From Nymphaea colorata (lineage: Eukaryota; Streptophyta; Magnoliopsida; Nymphaeales; Nymphaeaceae), in contig NC_045139.1 in NCBI RefSeq assembly GCF_008831285.2, forward strand, positions 1,410,204 to 1,474,203: a stretch of 64,000 nt of DNA. Direction: 5' to 3'. Every line of letters begins with the position of its first letter. The stretch's first letter is position 1. Of this stretch, positions 10,580 through 21,495 are shown piece after piece. The translations under genes were made by a program, and so were the position numbers. The notes beneath the pieces were generated by a model that ran no database searches, was not told the origin of the DNA, and saw only the letters and a program-made list of their open reading frames with translations.

Positions 10580-11240
10580 AATGAAGTAAGGCAGTGGAGC
10601 TTCCCAAGTTTGCGATTCCCAGGTAGTCGGGTGGATGTTGATTATCCATCACCAGATAGGCAATTAAGATAACGACGCCCAGTTGAAATATTAATTGCAT
10701 CCAACTGACTGGCACATGTTGCGCTTGCCCTTGTCAATTCTTGGCCACACCATAGATGACGCACCCATGCATCAAATTAACTTCAAGCTAAATTAAATGA
10801 GAACGTTGCAAGGAATTGAACCACCCAAAATAAATGGTGGAAGCTTTTCGATGTTCAAAGATGACTGCAAGCAGCAAGACATCTTATTTTTCGGCCGTGG
10901 AGCTTCCCGAATTTGCGACTCCCAGGTACTTGGGAGGATGTTGAATTGTTGATTATCCATGAGCAGATGCTTAACTATGGAGGATAAAACTTTGATTACG
11001 ATATTAATTGCATCCAACTGATCAGCGCACGCTGCACCGGCCCTTGTTAATTCTTGGCCACACCATGCATGGAAATAGTAACTTGCAATGTCAAATCCTG
11101 CAAATTAATGTGAATTGAATGACTTTTCTGCTGTGGGGAAATTAATGACTTTGTTGGAAATTAATGACTTTTCTACAATTCTTGGCCACACCAAGTACTT
11201 GCAATATCATAATGCAAATTCAACGTACGACAATCATACA
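10580..11240. repeat. Duplicated block D, two diverged tandem copies
   Basis: GTGGAGCTTCCCAAGTTTGC with its following AGGTAGTnGGGTGGATGTTGATTATCCAT segment begins near 10594, and a diverged second copy starts near 10899. Single copies lie at about 21826, 32594 and 39370. It is non-coding spacer of the array unit. Confidence 0.55.
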
Positions 11241-11959
11241 TTTTCAGAATCCGATTCTGCAGTGATTAATGTGAACGTCAACCCCCTGTGCTAGCTACTA
11301 AAATAAGGTGGGTTGCTCGAGAAGTTTGAGCGTTTTTTGCCGCGCCGGCGACGGTCGTGTGTTTGACCTTTGTGGATATCACAGGAAAAAAATATGTACA
11401 TTAATCAGAAACCATGTGAATATCATTTCTGCCTTTGACTTTTTAGATGTACAAAGTCGAGCAAATGATATCTTGGTAACCAGTTTTGATCCTATTAAAA
11501 AACAAGTTACTCACATGGTCTTTTTTATGTAGCAAGAACACCCAAAAGAGTAACTATCAAAATTTTGGGATGAGAAAATGATATTCACATGGTTTTGATT
11601 AAAATATATGTGTATGAAGAAGAAAGGTCAAACTCTATAAGATTTGGAGGTGGCCTGCACATGATTGGAGTTGATCTCTTAGTGCTTGCTTTATGCAGAA
11701 ACTGCACATAAAATAAAAGCGTTTCAGATAAAGTGTGACATCTCATTCTTGTACATGCTGGAGCATCTTAGAAACTTTCAGATGTTCAAACTTCAAAGAT
11801 CATTGTAAGAAGAAAGACATCATAGTTTGAGGTGGTTCTATTTTCTTCTATTAATTCATTATCGTTTTTCGAATATTTGGACATAGCCAAATGCTTGCTT
11901 GTATGTCAAAGTAATTTTTGTTACATGTATGTATGTTTGTACATATGTATGTAGAGGAA
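11241..11959. other. Intergenic, no gene seen
   Basis: A 74-codon open frame at 11308-11532 on the plus strand has no recognisable domain and no equivalent in the paralogous units, so it is not called. Confidence 0.4.
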
Positions 11960-12190
11960 GAGGATAAAGTTATGTATAATTAGCATGCATGCATGCATGG
12001 GCGTCAAACAAAAGAAGATTACGAGAACTAAGTAGAGTCAGAAAAATTGACTAGGCCATGTGCAGATAGCATGGGTCATCATCTCGTGCAATCGTTGCAA
12101 GTTGGCCAACCTATTCAAGCACCACATGTACCTCTGCATCACATGCACGCATGTTCATGATCTTTCACGTTCATTCTAAATGGTTTTCCT
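11960..12190 (+). promoter_or_regulatory. DUF538 promoter block without gene, copy 1
   Basis: ATTGACTAGGCCATGTGCAG at 12046-12065, then TTGGCCAACCTATTCAAGCA and several CATGCATG words. These match the upstream region of intact copy 2 (6143-6195). No TATA box, leader or coding sequence follows. Equivalent blocks lie near 22320-22716, 27200-27550, 33140-33440 and 39820-40256. Confidence 0.6.
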
Positions 12191-13019
12191 TTTTTGGCGG
12201 AGAAACCTGTCAATATCTGATAGCAATCGGTACACTTGATCTGGTTTGATACTCATTTTCTGGGAACCGACTTTTTCAGGAATCATATTTCCAGGTAGTT
12301 TCTTATATGAGTGTGTTAAAGGATATGATAAAAAAAATCTTAGAACAGTAAACTTTCCTCCATCAGCTTATTATTTATTAATTTGATGAGTTCCTGTTTA
12401 CCAATTTCAGAAATATTAGTACATGTAAACTTTTTCTTGTTCTTGCAAGTGCAATTTGGACATCAAAGGTAGATTGATTTGAAATTTAACTTTTACGGCC
12501 CGTTAGGATGGCGCCAGCTTGGTCAGACTCAGTGTGGGATATCTTGTTTCTAGATGCCCTCTTGCCATCAAAAATAGGTGGAAAACAAGTTGCTGTAGGC
12601 ATTAATGGCGACCACAGCCACTCGTATGTCTTCCCTTGTGCATGATTTTCGTTTCAAGTTCTTCATGAAGCATAACATGCTTTAGATAACCATGCATATC
12701 CTATATCGCGAGAGAGAGCATATTATGTCTAATTCTTACCATATGAATGTCCAAATACAGAGAATGTGCCATAATAAAGCCAAATCACGCAGAATCTTCT
12801 CTCTGCTAAGACAGAAACATCAGTTTGATTAACTCAATAAGTATCAATCCACTCTTTCCATTGCCAATTGTTGAAGGAAAATCGCCTGGTTATCTCCCCA
12901 TACAAATACGAGGAAGATTGACCAGGAATTAAGAATTCAGTGCGTGTGAAAGTGTCGTTGACAAATTCCAATCATCAAACTGCAGATGCAGTGTTTAAAA
13001 ATCTTGTGATTGTATGGTG
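12191..13019. other. Intergenic, no gene seen
   Basis: AT-rich spacer without recognisable genes. Confidence 0.4.
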
Positions 13020-13140
13020 CATCCCTAGTTGCACATGGCCTAGTTAATTATTCCATCAGTGCGGCACTTTACAGAGTTGCAGTAGGTCTCGATGCCTATA
13101 AATAATTAGTGCCAGTATCATTTTGTCAACTCATCTACAT
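13020..13140 (-). promoter_or_regulatory. Diverged DUF538 promoter relic
   Basis: TTGCACATGGCCTAGTTAATT near 13031-13051 is a reverse-oriented form of the shared promoter motif, with a TATAAATAATTAG-like stretch about 40-50 bp away at about 13097. It has no coding sequence. Confidence 0.35.
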
Positions 13141-13589
13141 GGCTTCCTCATTTTCTCTCTCTTTCCTACTCTCTCCTATTTATTTAAAATAAATATAACG
13201 AGGTAGGCAATGCCAAACAAGTTACTCATCAATCTGAGGCAGCTCCCTGGTCCAGGGAACCGCATTCAAGTTTATGGTGCTCAGGTAGTTGAGTAGATGC
13301 TGATCACCTTTCGAAATTAGAATAAAGTCATTAATTCATCTCATTCAAGTTGCAACATGCAGTTAAAGCTGAGGCTCAGAAACAAACCGAGCCGATCACG
13401 GCTTTTCTTGTACTCTTAAAACGCTTGTTGTAATTCATTAAATGGCGGGTACTAGGTCTGCTTCAGCTTGTTTTAGTAACTAAAACATTCATAACAGAGT
13501 TTTGAAACCAGAAAGTTAGACAATTAATTGGATTACTGCTTCATGTGCAAGTTAATGGGTTAGAGGTTCATCAGTGCTTCTGGCTTGCA

Positions 13590-14960
13590 AGTGATAGTCT
13601 TTCACATAAGTCATCTAGAGATTGATTCATTAAGTTTTGTGAGAAGCAGAGAAGAACAGAGTAAAACAGGGCAACGGCAAAAGAAAGCAGGTGCAACAGA
13701 CGTGAGGTAGAGCAGAAAAAGTGAAAAACTCACATTCTTTTCATTATAGAATTCTGGATATATAAAGTTAATTTGGAAAATAACAGCTTATTGCAGAGAA
13801 TGAGCGAGGGAGAATTTTGACCGCTCATGATAACCAACTTATGTTCTTGTTACTACAAGTGAATAGTAGATGTCTCCAGAAGACTCTCGAGCTTGGATTA
13901 GAGGAGATTTGCATAATCTTCTCTAGATATTCTCTTTAAAACTGAATTTGAGACTGTAATATGAAATTTGAACTCGAGATGGCTTACCAAGCTTAATCTC
14001 GTCTTAATCTTTAATTCCACAGTTTGAAGTGTTTACAGATATCTCAGCATGCTTTAACTTGATTCAATAAGCTTGCCGTAACATGATCTTGTCAAATCTT
14101 CCAACAACATCAACATGCTTAGTATAGCTGTCATGACGTACGTGCAGCTGTACAAAACCAAGCCATAAGGCAAAAACTGTGATCGAAACTGACACTGAAA
14201 ACTAGTATTCAATTAATCTTACACACGCAGAGTGCTTGTTGTCTAGATTCAAAGCAAGACCTTTTCAGCTCTCATTTTCAATTGCCAAACTGACCATGTG
14301 TTCAGCGCTGGTAACTGAAGTAACCACATTGATCTGTTCAATCAACATGACTAGCAGCTCATAGATTGTCACGTTAGAATAATTTTCCAAACAGATCGAT
14401 AAAAATAAGTAGTTTGCAAAAAAAGATGCTTCAATCTTGATGGAGCAAGTTACATTTTATTCAAGCATCACTCTTGGATTTTGGTTTACCATAACTGTTT
14501 TCACAAAAAAGTATCCACAAGAAAAGGCAGCCATTCTTGTATTGGTTAAAGAACAGCATTTTTGGTGGTTTTGCTGCCAGCCAATTGATGAAGAATGGAC
14601 CGGATGCAACGCACAGTTTTGGTCAATCAACTTCTTGAAATTCAGATTACTATACCGTGGCTCATATGGATGTATCTTACAATCTAAGGACAAGAAAATT
14701 AGGAGAGTGAAGCTTGATCCATCCACGCACCTATTAAATGACATTCTGATCATAAATCTCAAAATTTTAGTTGTCTTTTTTCTTTTAAGCGCAATTTTGA
14801 CTTCAAAATAATCTGGTTTAAGCATTAATTTTCAGGTCTCAAAAAGAACTTTGTAAAAGAGCTCAAACATTTGATTTTAGATTTTTTGTGCAATCACTTT
14901 GAAGTTTATCCTTCCATCAATTTAAAAATGTGATTATGCATGCGATAGTCGATTGGAGGG
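13590..14960. repeat. Large duplicated block E, copy 1
   Basis: About 1.3 kb is shared in the same orientation with about 27960-29760. One recognisable stretch encodes, in a plus frame at 14437-14811, a peptide whose counterpart at 29212-29511 keeps VAFYTSITLRFWF-like residues but is shortened by stops. Because the frame has decayed between the two copies I treat it as non-coding. The block includes block B in antisense at 14080-14190. Confidence 0.6.
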
Positions 14961-14974
14961 TCGCAGCACTGATG

Positions 14975-15076
14975 TTAACCTTCATTATTATCTCATGACC
15001 TTGGAGAAATCTTCCAACGGCATCTTGCGTAGATAGTCAGCAACCGTGAGGTACTAAAGGTTGTAGAAAACTAACA

Positions 15077-15122
<46 letters not shown>

Positions 15123-15125
15123 CAA
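14975..15125. repeat. Block B fragment and (AT)n
   Basis: An antisense fragment of block B (AAATCTTCCAACGGCATC) is followed by a pure (AT)n tract at about 15079-15119. It lies downstream of copy 4. Confidence 0.6.
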
Positions 15126-15435
15126 AAATTTACATCTAAGAATAAAGGTAGAGGGGAAAAACCAATTGATTGAAGGAAAGGTTAAAACTATGTCGAACTA
15201 ATGCTATTAAATTTTGAGAATTTTTCAAGAATTAACAGCGAATTGCGTACTTCTGTTAGACTTCGGTGCAATGGTGCTACTATCATCAGCTCAAACTCAA
15301 TGAACTAGAATATGAAGCTTCTTTTCCATTATGATGAAAAGCCACATATTTAGACAAGAAGAAAAAAATATGAATATTACAAAAGCTTCAATTTTTTTTC
15401 CATTATGATGAAGCTTCAATTTTTTTTCTCATTTT

Positions 15436-15858
15436 TTAGTTTACAAAAGCTGAAACAGGAAATGATCGGGAAATCCCAGTATGTGTTTTAAATTGGATGT
15501 TCCCGGAATTAGAGTTATCCACCAACATCTCCGAGACCCCAATCCAGAGAAGAAGCTCCTTTGCCTTCACTCCGGTCACCTTCTTCATCCGTCGAGGCTC
15601 AATGAATGCCGTGACTTCTGCAGCAAATGAAACACTCCGCCCGATTTGCTCAAAGTAATGGTCCTTCTTCTTCTTCTGCCGAAGCCATATGAAGCCCTCA
15701 GATTGGACTAACCCGATCTCGACTATGTTGTCGAGAGGGAAGAGTCCTCTGGGGATATTGAACTCGTCAAGCAGCTGGATAGCTCTCTTTTGGCACTCTG
15801 TTTCTCCTACATAAATTTCAGCTTTTTCTCTCACCGAATCGATCACTTGGGAAACCAT
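15436..15858 (-). CDS. DUF538 (SVB-like) protein, copy 4
   Basis: Intact 140-residue intronless copy starting at MVSQVIDSV. Distinct residues are VREKAEIYVGETEC, GLFPLDNIVEIG (Phe in place of the usual Leu) and LVQSEGFIWLRQ; the rest of the core is standard and the end is AFVN. Its promoter has the TATA-proximal part common to copies 3, 6 and 8 but lacks the more distal CACATGGCC segment. Its upstream neighbour is the copia insertion, about 1 kb away, well outside the TATA-proximal region. Confidence 0.88.
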   Translation of the reverse strand: MVSQVIDSVREKAEIYVGETECQKRAIQLLDEFNIPRGLFPLDNIVEIGLVQSEGFIWLRQKKKKDHYFEQIGRSVSFAAEVTAFIEPRRMKKVTGVKAKELLLWIGVSEMLVDNSNSGNIQFKTHTGISRSFPVSAFVN

Positions 15859-16010
15859 TTTCTCTGCCTCCCTGTTTCACTCTCTCTCTTTCTCACCCTC
15901 TCCAAATAAGTGAACTAATTCTTTGATTTGGTGAAGAAATTGGGAGCTTCTAAGCATATTTATAGCAACCATGGTCTGCCTTCTATCCTGATCTCTCTCA
16001 CTCTCTCCCC
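15859..16010 (-). promoter_or_regulatory. Promoter of DUF538 copy 4
   Basis: TATAAATA on the minus strand at 15957-15964, 99 bp before the ATG, with a GA-rich leader. Beyond about 16050 the similarity to copies 3, 6 and 8 is interrupted by a deletion and returns at block C (about 16130). Confidence 0.65.
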
Positions 16011-16129
16011 TTGGTCACATTGAACATGTATCAGTTGCTTTCATTGTCATCCAACTATGGGACTCGACAAAGCTACTCTCCCTCTCTTCCGGCGGCCGCC
16101 AGGCAAGTTTCCATGTTCGAAGAAGGCAG

Positions 16130-16600
16130 TATCCTTCAGAACAAACTTTCAGCATCGTGTTGGTTGGCCATGACTGTGGTTCAATTTGTAAGAATTAATG
16201 CGCAAACTCTTACAGTCGCGCTGGAATCATGGCAGCCATATAAAACAACAACAACGGTTACCAACATAAAAATCAAGCCATTTTGTGGGAGAAAGCAGTA
16301 GCAAATTAAGAAACAAAAGCCCTGCACGAAAATGCTTAAGGGCACTTGTTAAGATTATTACTAGTTATTAGATTAAGCTGGGTGATCAGGAGTGCCTGTG
16401 TACTAAATATATTACGTTTTTATGACTTAGCTTTCTAAAAATGATATTAAGTTCTTTATGAATTTCAGCAATTGGCATAGGCTTTTTGGTCATACAGTAC
16501 ATGACCCATGACACCTTCACAATTTTTCTGAAAGCAACATGCGATGCCACTTTCGTGAAATGTATTAATTCCTTAGAAATCAGGAGAGAGGTTATCATGT
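16130..16600. repeat. Duplicated upstream block C, copy 2, with spacer
   Basis: The same block as 9290-9480, followed by the TTATGACTTAGCTTTCTAAAA spacer in single copy. An open frame at 16011-16301 runs across it, but it is interrupted in the paralogous blocks. Confidence 0.6.
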
Positions 16601-16862
16601 TATCAGCGTAATATATAGTAGGCTCTTTGCATTCATAATTTATGCTGAGTGCATGAATTGTTTACCAAATTAAACTATCGCAAATAGATGATACCCATGT
16701 TAGCTACCCACATGGCTTAGTAAATTCTTTGCCTGTATTGATCAAGTAATTGCATTTAGTGAGGCATTCCAGGCTAACTTCAATTGGCTTAAAGCAATTG
16801 CGCCTATAAGGTACTGGTCCATGCATGACAATCTCTCTCTCTCTCTCAGTGTGTGTGTGTGT

Positions 16863-17110
16863 TGTTAGGAGGTTTGCCTAGAAAGTTTAGAATAAACAGC
16901 TGTAATATAGTTGTCTACAGCTGTATCCCATTGACAATGGGTCTCATACATGTATATACATCTGAGTTACACTGTATATATATATATGATAAATAAGAAT
17001 ACGGGATTTTAATCCCTCGCATAACATTGGCCCTTTCTCCCTGTTTCTCTGTTACCTTACGTCTCCAGTCGGTCCTTCTCTCTCAACTACGATCTTCCCC
17101 AACTTCAAGA
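16863..17110 (+). repeat. 5' LTR of the copia element
   Basis: 248 bp beginning TGTTAGGAGG and ending AACTTCAAGA. Two CAGCTG boxes lie 21 bp apart (16897-16902 and 16918-16923), and a TATATATA tract at about 16974-16987 could serve as the TATA region. The end is placed at AAGA rather than at the CA three bases earlier because only this choice gives matching TGTGT target duplications and abuts the primer-binding site. Confidence 0.9.
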
Positions 17111-17122
17111 TGGTATCAGAGC
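17111..17122 (+). other. Primer-binding site
   Basis: TGGTATCAGAGC, the standard plant copia complement to the 3' end of initiator tRNA-Met, begins immediately after the 5' LTR. Confidence 0.9.
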
Positions 17123-17361
17123 CAGTAGGCTGAAACTCAAGGACAGGCGTGAACACCTACAGCTGATCAAGCTACAGGTCCTCCATGTCGAGGTTTCTGT
17201 AGACGTCGACGGATTCCCAAAGTTTAGGGAAAGTTTAGGGTTTTTTTGTTCCTGCACAAAAAGAGGAAGGAACCGACAGGCTAGGGCTCGGCTTTCTGGT
17301 CTCAGCTTCCCAACTGGTGCGGTGAGCGTGGATTCTGCAGATCAAGGGATTCTCAGCAGCG

Positions 17362-19905
17362 ATGGCAGAATCAGAAAACCAAAACCCCCAAATCTCTACT
17401 GTAAAAGCAGTCATGAAGGAATCAGATCCGGCTCTCAAGATCACCACAGCACCTCTCAACGGTGGAAACTATGTGGTTTGGGCGAAATCAGCAAGCTTAT
17501 ACCTCTGTGGAAAGTCAAGAATAGGCTATATCAATGGCAAGATTACAGCTCCTGAGAAAGATGATCTGAGTTATGAAGAATGGGAAGCTAACGATCGAGT
17601 TGTAATGTCTTGGTTGCTAAATTCAATGGAGCCCACCATCGCCGAGAGCTTCCTATTCTTGGATTCGGCCAAAGAGATCTGGGACACCTTAGCGGAGATC
17701 TATGGTGAAGGCCAAAACCTGGCCAGGGTCTATCTTCTGCAACAGGATATCGCACGAGTCACCAAAGGAGAGAAGCCATTTCACGTATATCTAAGCTCCC
17801 TTAAAGCGATGTGGGATGAATTATCCCAATATCGTCCCCTCGTTCCTGATATGGAAGTACTGAAACAGAGAGCTGACGAAGATAAAGTGTTCAAGCTTCT
17901 CGCTGGGTTAGGGGTAGAGTTTGACTATCTAAAAAGTCAGATTCTCATGTCTTCCCCTCTCCCGTCCTTCAACAATGTTTGTTCTATCATACAACGAGAA
18001 GAAACCAGGCGAAAAGTCATGAAGACTGAAGACGACTTCAAAAAAGAATATGCGCCTGCTGACAAGGCTGCATTTGTCGCTAAGACAGAAACATCTCATA
18101 TTGCTCCAAGTGACAAGAACAACTTCACAGTAGATACCAGGTTCGGTCGAGGACGAAATTCTCTGTTCTGTACTTACTGTAAAAAACAAGGCCACAGTAG
18201 GGAACGTTGTTGGAACCTGAATGGCCGTCCAAACAGAGGGAGAGGACAAGTTCGTAATGCTGGACTCAGACGTGAAGGTGACATTGCTGAACTTACACGT
18301 TTGCTCAAACAAATCACCTGCAGCAATCTTGCTATTACAACTAAACTAGGAACAGAAACAAGTAAGACTTCAAACCCGTTACCTTGCTCTTTCTTGGCTC
18401 GTTCCAATAACTCAGCATGGATAGTCGACAGTGGAGCTACAGACCATATGACTGCTTGTTTAGAACTGTTACATAATGTCAAGTATGATAAACATATATC
18501 TGTAAAACTAGCTGATGGGTCGACCACATCTGCAGTAGGATATGGCTCTGTTTACATAAATCAACATATTACTTTGCAAGACGTGTTGTATGTGCCTAAG
18601 TGCACAACAAACTTGATATCTGTTAGCAAACTGAGTAATACTCTGAGCTGCTATATAATTTTTGTTGGAAAAAAGGTGATACTAGTAGACAGCAAGAATC
18701 AGACGAAGATTGGTGAATGTGAAGAGGAAAATGGCCTGTACTACTTGACTCAAGAGCACAACTCCAGTGTATACACTGCAATAAAAACTGCCAGTGATGC
18801 TCGCATATGGCACTGCAGAGTGGGTCATCCCTCCAATAAGGTCCTGTTGAATATGTTTCCAGGTTCTAGATTCTTAGTAGATGATTGTGAGGCATGTACC
18901 CTGGCTAAGATGACCAGGTTGCCTTTTACAGACTCTGAATATGTTGCTGAGTCATGTTTTGACTTGATACATACTGATGTCTGGGGACCAGCCCCCATAA
19001 CTGGACATTCTGAATATAAATACTTTGTTACTTTCATAGATGACAAATCTCGAGCCACCTGGATCTATTTCTTGAAAAGGAAAAGCGATGTATTTCTTAC
19101 GTTTAAGCAATTTTTTCAGTACATAGTCACTCAGTACAATCACACAATTAAGACATTGAGGTCAGACAATGGAGGAGAATATATTAATGCAGAATTTGAG
19201 GAATTCACAAACAAACAAGGAATATTACATCAAACCACTTGTAGGGGTACTCCTCAACAGAATGGGGTAAGTGAACGACGAAATAGACAATTGCTAAACA
19301 TCGCCAGATCTCTAATGTTTTACATGAATGTTCCTTCACAATTCTGGTGTGAAGCAGTGGCCTGTGCTTGCCATGTCATGAATAGAACCTCGAGCCACAG
19401 ACTAGGCAACAAGAGCCCATTAGAAATCTTGAATGATAGACCCCCTTCTTTACAACACTTACGAGTTTTCGGATGTGTGTGTTATGTTCATGTACAAGAA
19501 AGTTCAAGACACAAGCTTGAAAGACGAGCTGTTAAGTGTGTGTTTCTAGGGTATTCCTTTAACAAGAAAGGATACAAGTGCTATGACCCTATAAGAAAAA
19601 AGATGTATGTATCTAGAGACGTCAAGTTCATGGAAAATACACCTTTCTACACTGAAACTATATCAGATGCTTTCAGCAAGGGGGAGAATGACCCAGACAA
19701 TGATCTCATGCCTGCTATACCTCTTCCAATAGCAAATGAAAATGATGATGCATTGGTAATATCTGGAACCAGTTTGGCTAATGAAGAAGCAAGCACCAAC
19801 TCCCACTTGGAGGTGGGTGTGGCTGAAAGTGCTCAAAATAGAAGGATTGACCGCATAAGAAGAAGACCAGCCAGATATAATGACTACTATACATATCATG
19901 TCTAG
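17362..19905 (+). CDS. Copia gag-protease-integrase, ends at in-frame TAG
   Basis: 847 codons of an autonomous copia polyprotein. The N-terminal third is a plant copia gag, with NYVVWAKSASLYL near residues 35-47, and it ends in a zinc knuckle CTYCKKQGHSRERC at about 270-283. The aspartic protease motif DSGA is at about 356-359. The integrase has its HHCC zinc region from about 484 and a D-D-35-E triad at D539, D602 and E638. The frame stops at TAG (19903-19905), yet the next codons continue in the same frame into reverse transcriptase, so the stop is a point change, not a frameshift. Its surroundings do not look like a known readthrough signal. Without readthrough the element cannot make its own reverse transcriptase. 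Confidence 0.9.
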   Translation: MAESENQNPQISTVKAVMKESDPALKITTAPLNGGNYVVWAKSASLYLCGKSRIGYINGKITAPEKDDLSYEEWEANDRVVMSWLLNSMEPTIAESFLFLDSAKEIWDTLAEIYGEGQNLARVYLLQQDIARVTKGEKPFHVYLSSLKAMWDELSQYRPLVPDMEVLKQRADEDKVFKLLAGLGVEFDYLKSQILMSSPLPSFNNVCSIIQREETRRKVMKTEDDFKKEYAPADKAAFVAKTETSHIAPSDKNNFTVDTRFGRGRNSLFCTYCKKQGHSRERCWNLNGRPNRGRGQVRNAGLRREGDIAELTRLLKQITCSNLAITTKLGTETSKTSNPLPCSFLARSNNSAWIVDSGATDHMTACLELLHNVKYDKHISVKLADGSTTSAVGYGSVYINQHITLQDVLYVPKCTTNLISVSKLSNTLSCYIIFVGKKVILVDSKNQTKIGECEEENGLYYLTQEHNSSVYTAIKTASDARIWHCRVGHPSNKVLLNMFPGSRFLVDDCEACTLAKMTRLPFTDSEYVAESCFDLIHTDVWGPAPITGHSEYKYFVTFIDDKSRATWIYFLKRKSDVFLTFKQFFQYIVTQYNHTIKTLRSDNGGEYINAEFEEFTNKQGILHQTTCRGTPQQNGVSERRNRQLLNIARSLMFYMNVPSQFWCEAVACACHVMNRTSSHRLGNKSPLEILNDRPPSLQHLRVFGCVCYVHVQESSRHKLERRAVKCVFLGYSFNKKGYKCYDPIRKKMYVSRDVKFMENTPFYTETISDAFSKGENDPDNDLMPAIPLPIANENDDALVISGTSLANEEASTNSHLEVGVAESAQNRRIDRIRRRPARYNDYYTYHV

Positions 19906-21486
19906 AAAAACGACAAAGTCAACATAGCTCCCTGCCATGAAAGAGAACCACATACTTATGAAGAAGCTAACACTGAAGATAAATGGAGGAAAGCAATGCA
20001 TGAGGAATTAGCTGCCCTGGAAAAAAATCAGACCTGGGAACTAGTAAATAGACCCCCAAACAAAAAATTGATTGGCTGCAAATGGACATATAAAATCAAG
20101 TATGACAGTAGTGGGCAGGTGGAGCGCTACAAGGCAAGACTGGTAGCGAAGGGCTTTACACAAGAACAAGGCATTGACTATCATGAGACGTTCGCCCCGG
20201 TTGCAAAGATGAGCTCATTACGAATATTACTTTCAGTAGCTGCAGTAAAGAATTGGAAAATGTATCAACTTGACGTGAAGAATGCTTTTCTTCACGGAGA
20301 TTTAGAAGAAGAGATCTTTATGGAATTACCTCAAGGACTACATGTTCAACATGGTACTCAATCACAGGTGTGCAAATTAAAGAAGTCACTATATGGGCTT
20401 AAGCAGTCGCCCAGGGCGTGGTATGAAAAGTTGAGCTCAAAACTGATTGAAGGAGGATATAAGATGAGTAGTGCTGATCATTCTATATTTGTAGCATCTA
20501 CCAATAAGGGAACAGTCATTGCTGCTATCTACGTTGATGATATAATTTTAACGGGAGAAGATCTGAGTTTTATTGAAAAAACCAAGAAAGTTTTGAGGAA
20601 ATGCTTTGAGATCAAAGATCTAGGAGTATTACACTATTTCCTTGGCATGGAAATAATACATAAACCAAAAGGCATATTCGTGTGTCAAAAAAGATATGTT
20701 GCAGACCTGCTACATGAAACAGGAATGACAGATTGCATAGAAGCCGATACTCCAATGGAAACAAACTTGAAGTTGATGCATGATGGCGGAGAGCTAATAG
20801 ATGAAGCAAGAAGTTTTCAGAAGTTAGTTGGTAAATTGCTATACTTGACAGCTACTAGACCAGATATCACTTACGCAGTAAATTTGCTAAGTCAGTTTAT
20901 GCACAGCCCCAGAAAACCTCATGTAGAAGCTGCCCATCATGTGCTCAGGTATCTTAAGAAGACAAGTAACAAGGGCATCATGATTAGAAGAAACAATCAT
21001 CTTCAAATATATGGATATGCAGATGCTGACTGGGCAGGAAATCAAGACGACAGGAGATCAACCACTGGTTACTGTTGTTTCGTTGGTGATAATTTAGTCT
21101 CTTGGAGGAGTAAGAAACAAACGGTCGTGGCCAGATCAAGCGCAGAAAGTGAATATCGAGCAATGGCTCTCACTGTGTGTGAATTGCTATGGATAAAATA
21201 CTTGCTACAGGATATGAAGATGAATGTAGAACAGCCAATAAGCCTCTTCTGTGACAGCAAGGCTGCAATTTACATTGGAAATAATCCTGTGTTTCATGAA
21301 CGAACGAAACACATTGAAGTAGACTGTCACTTTCTTAGAGAGAAAATTCAATCAGGAATCATAAAAACAGAACATGTTGCCTCAAGGAACCAATTTGCAG
21401 ATATTCTAACCAAAGCTGTGTGTAAAGATACATTTCACAAGTTATGCTGCAAGTTAGGTCTTCAGAATTTGGAAGATCTAACTTGA
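19906..21486 (+). CDS. Copia reverse transcriptase-RNase H, in-frame remainder
   Basis: The continuation of the same frame after the TAG. A downstream Met at 19996 could in theory begin translation. Reverse transcriptase signatures include TWELVNRPPNKKLIGCKW, YKARLVAKGFTQEQGIDY, LDVKNAFLHGDL and the catalytic YVDD at 20530-20541. RNase H follows with YADADWAG, SSAESEYRA and CDSKAA, ending with the usual copia tail of the type DILTKAV. No other stops or frameshifts are present. The frame ends 9 bp before the 3' LTR. Confidence 0.9.
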   Translation, partial: KNDKVNIAPCHEREPHTYEEANTEDKWRKAMHEELAALEKNQTWELVNRPPNKKLIGCKWTYKIKYDSSGQVERYKARLVAKGFTQEQGIDYHETFAPVAKMSSLRILLSVAAVKNWKMYQLDVKNAFLHGDLEEEIFMELPQGLHVQHGTQSQVCKLKKSLYGLKQSPRAWYEKLSSKLIEGGYKMSSADHSIFVASTNKGTVIAAIYVDDIILTGEDLSFIEKTKKVLRKCFEIKDLGVLHYFLGMEIIHKPKGIFVCQKRYVADLLHETGMTDCIEADTPMETNLKLMHDGGELIDEARSFQKLVGKLLYLTATRPDITYAVNLLSQFMHSPRKPHVEAAHHVLRYLKKTSNKGIMIRRNNHLQIYGYADADWAGNQDDRRSTTGYCCFVGDNLVSWRSKKQTVVARSSAESEYRAMALTVCELLWIKYLLQDMKMNVEQPISLFCDSKAAIYIGNNPVFHERTKHIEVDCHFLREKIQSGIIKTEHVASRNQFADILTKAVCKDTFHKLCCKLGLQNLEDLT

Positions 21487-21495
21487 GGGGGAGAA
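21484..21495 (+). other. Polypurine tract
   Basis: TGAGGGGGAGAA, immediately before the 3' LTR, is the expected plus-strand priming site. It overlaps the stop codon of the polyprotein. Confidence 0.85.

Noticed and set aside
14437-14825. Overlapping plus and minus open frames of more than 120 codons
   Set aside because: The duplicate at 29212-29516 is shortened by stops in both frames and neither peptide resembles a known family.
17104-17107. LTR end at the canonical CA
   Set aside because: It would leave unequal flanks; ending at AAGA gives matching TGTGT duplications and equal 248-bp LTRs.
19903-19905. TAG as programmed readthrough codon
   Set aside because: The following bases do not resemble known readthrough contexts and plant copia elements normally use one uninterrupted frame. 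Reported as a finding only for comparison with sister copies.
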